Below, in pieces: positions 5,230 to 9,219 of a stretch of 9,219 bases of DNA. The stretch is taken from NCBI GenBank assembly GCA_964535305.1, contig CAZHTF010000101.1:1-9219 (forward strand), read 5' to 3'. Source of the stretch: CAZHTF01 sp964535305 (GTDB lineage: Bacteria; Planctomycetota; Phycisphaerae; UBA1845; Fen-1342). The notes below the pieces were generated by a model, which was not told the DNA's origin, did not search any database, and saw only the letters and a list, made by a program, of their open reading frames with translations. Position 1 is the first letter of the stretch. Every line of letters starts with the position of its first letter. Both the position numbers and the translations under genes were made by a program.

Positions 5230-8200
5230 ATGTGGGATAAGGACCTGACACAGCGCTTGATCGTGATTGGTCTGGCGCTGCTGTGTGCCGTGCTGATTCT
5301 GACCTACCAGGATCTTGAGCCCGGGCTGGATATCGCCGGCGGCGTTTCGATGATCTTCGAGATCGACGATCGCGGCGTGGAGAACACCGGCACGCTGGCC
5401 GAGGATATGAAAGCGTTGCTGCAGAAACGCGTCGACCCGGACGGCATTTACAACCTCGTCTGGCGCGTCGTCGGCCGCAACCGGCTCGAGATCCAGATGC
5501 CGCTACCCTCGGGGCAGGCGCTCGAGCTGCGCAAGCAGTACAGCGATGCCCAGACGCGGCTCTTTGAAGCCAACCTGCAGCGCGGCGATATTGACCGCGC
5601 CCTGCGCGAGGCTCCCGAGGCGCGGCCCGCCCGGCTCGCAGCGCTGGCCGCGGGCGACAACAAGCGCGCTGGGCTGCTGGCGGACGCGGCCACAAAATTC
5701 GACATTGCCCAGGAGCGCGACGCGGCCCTGCGCGTCGCGCGCGAGGCGGCCGAGGCCGCCAAGCGCGCCGCGACGCAGCCGGAGACGCTGCCGGCCGTCG
5801 ATCCGGCGGTGCAGGCGGCGCAACTCGCGGCCCGCGAGGCGAACGAGGCCCTCGAAGACGCGCTCGATGCGCTGCTGGCGACGAACATCGATCCGGCCCG
5901 CTTCCAGGAGACGCTCGAGCTCGACGAAAAGAGCCCGACGCGCATTAACACGCTCGAGCAGATCAAGGCGGATCACCCGCTGCTCAAAGACAGGATCGCC
6001 GAGGTCGAAAACAAATATCGCGAGTGGAAGGACAAGCGCGGCTTCCTGGACGGGCCGGCCGATCTGCGGCGGCTGCTGCGCGGTGCGGGCGTACTGGAGT
6101 TCCGCATTCTGGCCGAACCCAGCGCCGACAACTTCACCCGCTATGACCGGCTGCGCAAGCAGCTCGAGGAGCGCGGCGCACGCCCCGCCGAGGGCGACAC
6201 CGAGGCCTGGTTCCGCGTTGACAATGCACTGGCGTTTCTCAACCTGACGCGGCCCAGCGACCTGGAGCGCGACCCGCGTACGTTCGAGCAGTCGCACAAT
6301 TACGTGATGCACCGCGTCGGCGCGAACTGGTACGTCCTGGCCAAACTGGCCCAGCAAGATGGGCTGCTCTCCACTGCGGAACGCAAATGGCAACTGCGGC
6401 AGGCCGGCTTCGATCGCGACCAGCGCGGCCGACTCGCGGTGCAATTCGAGCTGGACGTCGTCGGCGGCGACATGTTCCAGGAATTGACCCGCAAGAACGT
6501 CAACAAGCAGCTCTGCATCCTGGTCGACAACATCGCCTATTCTGCCCCGCGGATCGAAAACGTCATCGGCAGCCGCGGTCAGATCACCGGCGATTTCTCG
6601 GCCGAGAAGGTCAATTACCTGATCAACACCATGCAGGCCGGAGCGCTGCCCGCGCGGCTCAAGGACACGCCGATCCTCGAACGCACCATCGGATCCAGCC
6701 TCGGCCAGGAAAACCTGCGCAAGGCCATCCGCTCCGGCGTATACGGCTCGATCGCGGTCGTCGCCGTCATGGTGGCGTATTACCTGGTTTGCGGCGTTGT
6801 GGCGAATGTGGCTCTGCTGCTGAACGTGCTGTTCATCCTCTCGATCATGGCGCTGCTCAACGCACGCTTCACGCTCGATGGCATCGCCGGCGTGATCCTC
6901 TCGATCGGTATGGCGGTCGATGCCAACGTGCTGATCTACGAACGCATGCGCGAGGAGCGCGAACGCGGCGCAACGCTGCGGATGATCATCAAGAACGGCT
7001 TCGACAAGGCCTTCGGGACGATTTTCGACTCCAACGTTACCACGCTGCTGATTTGCGTGATTCTGTACTACGTCGGCAGCGAGGAAATCCGCGGCTTCGG
7101 CCTGACGCTCGGCTGGGGCATCGTGCTGAACCTGTTCACCAGCGTCTACGTCACACGCACACTGTTCAGCCTGCTGACGCGCTTTAACCTGATCAAAGAC
7201 GTGCAGATGTTTAAGCTGATCGGCGTCCCGAACATCGATTGGTGGGGCATGCGGCGCTTGTTCTTCACCAGCTCGGTGCTGATCATCGCGCTGGGCCTGT
7301 TCCTGATGTTCACGCGCGGGGCGCGCGACCTGTTTGACGTCGAGTTCCTCGGCGGCGTCAGCGCCGAGGTCGAGACGTTGCCGGTCGCCGCCGGCCAGAA
7401 GCCGCTCAACGACGTCGACATCGCCGGCCTGCTGCGGACCGTCAGCGAGAGTCTGGAGGTCGACGCGAAGCGGCTCGCGCAGGCCAGCGTCGAAGCCATG
7501 CCGACGGATGCGGCGCTGCTACGCGTCCGCGTGCCGGAGGTCAGCGCAGCGCGGCTCGAAGCGCTGCTGAAGGAGCCGCTGGAGGAGCAGAATCTGTCGC
7601 GCCGCGGCGGCGTCGACGCCAACGCCGGTCCGAATGAGATCCTGGTGCGTGTGCAGGAAGGCGTGACCGCCGATCAACTCCGCACGTTTGTTACCGGCCG
7701 CGCTGCCAGCGCCGTGCTCTCGGCCAAGGACCTGGCGCGGGCCAATGTGAACTCGGTGATCGAGGCCGGAGCCGACCAGGCCGGCCGCATCTGGAACGTA
7801 ACCACGACCGAGACCAACAAGACGCTCGTGCAACACGCGCTGGTCGCGGCCCTCGGCGATCGCCTGGCCGTGCAGCCGCGCATCGCCTACGTCTTCCGGG
7901 GCAACGGCAACGAGCCGTTCCCGATTACCGATCGGCGGCTCGAGGCGGTGGTACCCGGACTGCCGCCAGGCATCGGCGGCGACCTCACCGATCACCTTCA
8001 GGGCGCCGCAATCGTGCTCGAGCGCCTAAATCCGCCGCAGACGGTCGCGGCGCTCTATTCGCGTCTGCGGAACATGCGGCTGCAGCCGGGCTACCAGGAT
8101 CTGCCCTGGCGCAAGTTCGATGTGATCGGGATCGAGCCCGCCCGCGGTGCGGATCAGCAGCCGCTGCTGGCAGCGAATGCCGATCCGCTCTTCACCAGCG

Positions 8201-8925
8201 TGGTGATTGCCGTCGCCGACGAAGCCTTCCAGTACAGCGACAAGCCCGAGCAATGGAACACGGGCTTCGCACAGCGCGAGCTGGCCCTGGCCACCGCGGC
8301 CCTGGATTCCGAGCAGACGCTGCGAAAAGTGGCCCAATTCAAGCCGCAGATCGCCAACCAGGCCCGGGCGCAGGCGCTGATCGCGCTGGTGCTCTCCTGG
8401 GGCATGATCATCATCTACGTCTGGATTCGCTTCGGTAAGCCGGTCTACGGCGTGGCGGGCGTGGTGGCGCTGGTGCACGACGTGCTGATCGCGCTGGCAT
8501 TCCTCTCGGTCAGCGGCTGGCTGGCGCGGACGTTCATCGGTCAGGCGCTGCTGGTCGAGGATTTCAAGATCAACCTGGCGGTCATCGCCGCGCTGCTGAC
8601 GATCATTGGATACTCGATCAACGACACGATCGTAATCTTCGATCGCGTGCGTGAGGTCCGCGGGCGGCTGGGCATCGTCACGCCCGAGATCATCAATCGC
8701 AGCATCAACGAATGCATGTCGCGCACGCTCTTGACGTCCACGACCGTGTTCATCACGTTGATGGCGATGTACGTCTTCGGCGGGAGCAGCATTCGCGGGT
8801 TCAATTTCTGCATGCTGATCGGGATTCTCAGCGGGACGTACTCGACCATCGCGATCGCGGCCCCGCTGCTGCTGCTGCGGGCCGACATGCGCTCAACGCC
8901 TAAGGCGGCGGCGCAACCGGCCTGA
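5230..8925 (+). CDS. secDF: Fused SecD-SecF protein translocase subunit
   Basis: Accessory subunit of the Sec translocon. It uses the proton-motive force to help draw preproteins across the membrane. At 1231 residues it is far longer than fused SecDF proteins of about 740. SecD half: TM1 (10-26), GLDIAGG (32-38, cf. GLDLxGG), the P1 base (NRLEIQMP 84-91; LRRLLRGAGVLEFR 279-292), then five TMs (about 504-650) with GMAVDANVLIYER (560-572). SecF half: a TM at about 677-695, FDVEFLGG (702-709, cf. GIDFxGG), a periplasmic domain to about 1045, then five TMs with ALVHD (1080-1084), GYSINDTIVIFDR (1127-1139) and SRTLLTS (1164-1170). Asp564, Asp1132 and Arg1165 match the charged residues needed for proton coupling in Thermus SecDF (D340, D637, R671). 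About 180 Ala/Glu/Arg-rich residues (94-275) are inserted in P1, and the SecF periplasmic domain is about 335 residues against about 100 in E. coli. Start supported by AAGGA. Very sure of identity. Confidence 0.97.
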   Translation: MWDKDLTQRLIVIGLALLCAVLILTYQDLEPGLDIAGGVSMIFEIDDRGVENTGTLAEDMKALLQKRVDPDGIYNLVWRVVGRNRLEIQMPLPSGQALELRKQYSDAQTRLFEANLQRGDIDRALREAPEARPARLAALAAGDNKRAGLLADAATKFDIAQERDAALRVAREAAEAAKRAATQPETLPAVDPAVQAAQLAAREANEALEDALDALLATNIDPARFQETLELDEKSPTRINTLEQIKADHPLLKDRIAEVENKYREWKDKRGFLDGPADLRRLLRGAGVLEFRILAEPSADNFTRYDRLRKQLEERGARPAEGDTEAWFRVDNALAFLNLTRPSDLERDPRTFEQSHNYVMHRVGANWYVLAKLAQQDGLLSTAERKWQLRQAGFDRDQRGRLAVQFELDVVGGDMFQELTRKNVNKQLCILVDNIAYSAPRIENVIGSRGQITGDFSAEKVNYLINTMQAGALPARLKDTPILERTIGSSLGQENLRKAIRSGVYGSIAVVAVMVAYYLVCGVVANVALLLNVLFILSIMALLNARFTLDGIAGVILSIGMAVDANVLIYERMREERERGATLRMIIKNGFDKAFGTIFDSNVTTLLICVILYYVGSEEIRGFGLTLGWGIVLNLFTSVYVTRTLFSLLTRFNLIKDVQMFKLIGVPNIDWWGMRRLFFTSSVLIIALGLFLMFTRGARDLFDVEFLGGVSAEVETLPVAAGQKPLNDVDIAGLLRTVSESLEVDAKRLAQASVEAMPTDAALLRVRVPEVSAARLEALLKEPLEEQNLSRRGGVDANAGPNEILVRVQEGVTADQLRTFVTGRAASAVLSAKDLARANVNSVIEAGADQAGRIWNVTTTETNKTLVQHALVAALGDRLAVQPRIAYVFRGNGNEPFPITDRRLEAVVPGLPPGIGGDLTDHLQGAAIVLERLNPPQTVAALYSRLRNMRLQPGYQDLPWRKFDVIGIEPARGADQQPLLAANADPLFTSVVIAVADEAFQYSDKPEQWNTGFAQRELALATAALDSEQTLRKVAQFKPQIANQARAQALIALVLSWGMIIIYVWIRFGKPVYGVAGVVALVHDVLIALAFLSVSGWLARTFIGQALLVEDFKINLAVIAALLTIIGYSINDTIVIFDRVREVRGRLGIVTPEIINRSINECMSRTLLTSTTVFITLMAMYVFGGSSIRGFNFCMLIGILSGTYSTIAIAAPLLLLRADMRSTPKAAAQPA

Positions 8926-8957
8926 CGCCGGGCCTTGGCTGTGTTGGCCGCGTCCGG

Positions 8958-8986
8958 TTGGGGCGCGGGCAAATTCGACGTATAAT
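8958..8986 (+). promoter_or_regulatory. Sigma70-type promoter for the gene at 9045
   Basis: TTGGGG (8958-8963), a 17-base spacer, and a perfect TATAAT (8981-8986). Expected transcription start is near 8993, giving a leader of about 50 bases. The -35 matches only TTG of TTGACA, but the spacing and the -10 are ideal and stand out in this GC-rich sequence. Confidence 0.65.
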
Positions 8987-9030
8987 GCCGCGGACGCCGC
9001 CGGTTTCTGCGGTTTCCGCGGCATTTCTTT
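8984..9030 (+). terminator. Terminator-like hairpin after secDF
   Basis: AATGCCGCGG (8984-8993) and CCGCGGCATT (9016-9025) form a perfect 10-bp stem. Within the 22-base loop CCGC (8997-9000) can pair with GCGG (9009-9012). The 3' arm runs into TTTCTTT (9024-9030). It begins 58 bases after the secDF stop codon, so it is a good candidate secDF terminator, though the T-run is interrupted. Its 5' arm includes the last three bases of the downstream promoter's -10 box. Confidence 0.6.
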
Positions 9031-9044
9031 GAGGACGCGTGCTC

Positions 9045-9219
9045 ATGCGCACAGAGATCAAGGCCGGGCTGGTGATCGGGCTGATTGTCATCATTGGCGG
9101 CTCGATTTGGTGGAGCGTCAGTCAAAGCGGCGGCGACAAGTCGCTGGATCGCATTCCGCTGGACAAGCAGGTGGTGGATTCGAAGCCGCCGGCGAACACG
9201 AGCCTGGCGCGTGACGAGA
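9045..9219 (+). CDS. N-terminus of a membrane-anchored protein (partial)
   Basis: The first 58 residues of a protein that continues beyond the window. MRTEIKAGL leads into a single hydrophobic segment (about 8-23, GLVIGLIVIIGGSIWW), then a polar, Lys/Asp/Pro-containing stretch (SGGDKSLDRIPLDKQ and on). This is the look of a type II anchored protein with an extracytoplasmic domain after a flexible linker. The start is supported by GAGGA (9031-9035) nine bases upstream and by a canonical promoter further up. Short 'basic start, one helix, linker' N-termini of this kind are common in planctomycete proteins with LysM or other envelope domains, but the diagnostic part is outside the window, so no family is assigned. 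The overlapping frame from 9029 is a shadow. Confidence 0.7.
   Translation, partial: MRTEIKAGLVIGLIVIIGGSIWWSVSQSGGDKSLDRIPLDKQVVDSKPPANTSLARDE

Noticed and set aside
5503..6444. 313-residue antisense frame within secDF
   Set aside because: It is an antisense shadow created by strong third-position GC in the Ala/Glu/Arg-rich insertion; nothing supports a separate gene.
9029..9214. 61-residue plus-strand frame at the right edge
   Set aside because: It starts inside the ribosome binding site region and is out of frame with the well-supported anchored protein starting at 9045.

Overview
The window is high-GC bacterial chromosome. It most resembles a planctomycete (Planctomycetota, possibly a Phycisphaerae-type lineage). 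That inference rests mainly on the long fused SecD-SecF protein with large extracytoplasmic expansions, and on the surrounding secreted proteins and lipoproteins with lineage-restricted sequences. No mobile element, CRISPR array, rRNA or tRNA was seen.

Layout. Positions 1-321 carry no credible gene but hold short GC-rich hairpins and a perfect palindrome. Positions 322-1296 (minus) encode an exported DUF4097-type beta-solenoid protein built from repeated (S/T)SNG units. It has its own promoter region with three related half-sites. A strong intrinsic terminator at 1411-1449 (minus) separates it from the gene upstream on the same strand, 1517-3421, which encodes a large secreted protein with a DUF3352-like look. 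A divergent intergenic region (3422-3684) leads to a plus-strand lipoprotein (3685-4320). Next come an orphan membrane-anchored Pro/Ala-rich protein with six cysteines (4440-5057) and a 172-base leader. The window is dominated by the fused preprotein-translocase accessory gene secDF (5230-8925). A further gene begins at 9045 with an N-terminal membrane anchor and runs off the right edge.

Function. Every protein that can be read is exported or membrane-inserted. SecDF uses the proton-motive force to help pull Sec substrates across the membrane. The flanking lipoprotein, secreted proteins and anchored proteins would themselves be Sec clients, but nothing shows that they work with SecDF. The region has no yajC directly upstream of secDF, where many bacteria carry it.

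Points of most interest: (i) about 180 extra, Ala/Glu/Arg-rich residues inserted in the SecD periplasmic base domain, and a SecF periplasmic domain several times the usual size, with all three key transmembrane charged residues kept; (ii) a terminator-like hairpin downstream of secDF whose 5' arm overlaps the -10 box of the next gene's promoter, so only read-through RNA could form the full stem; (iii) a three-half-site operator-like array at the DUF4097 promoter; (iv) a 15-bp palindrome upstream of the orphan membrane gene.
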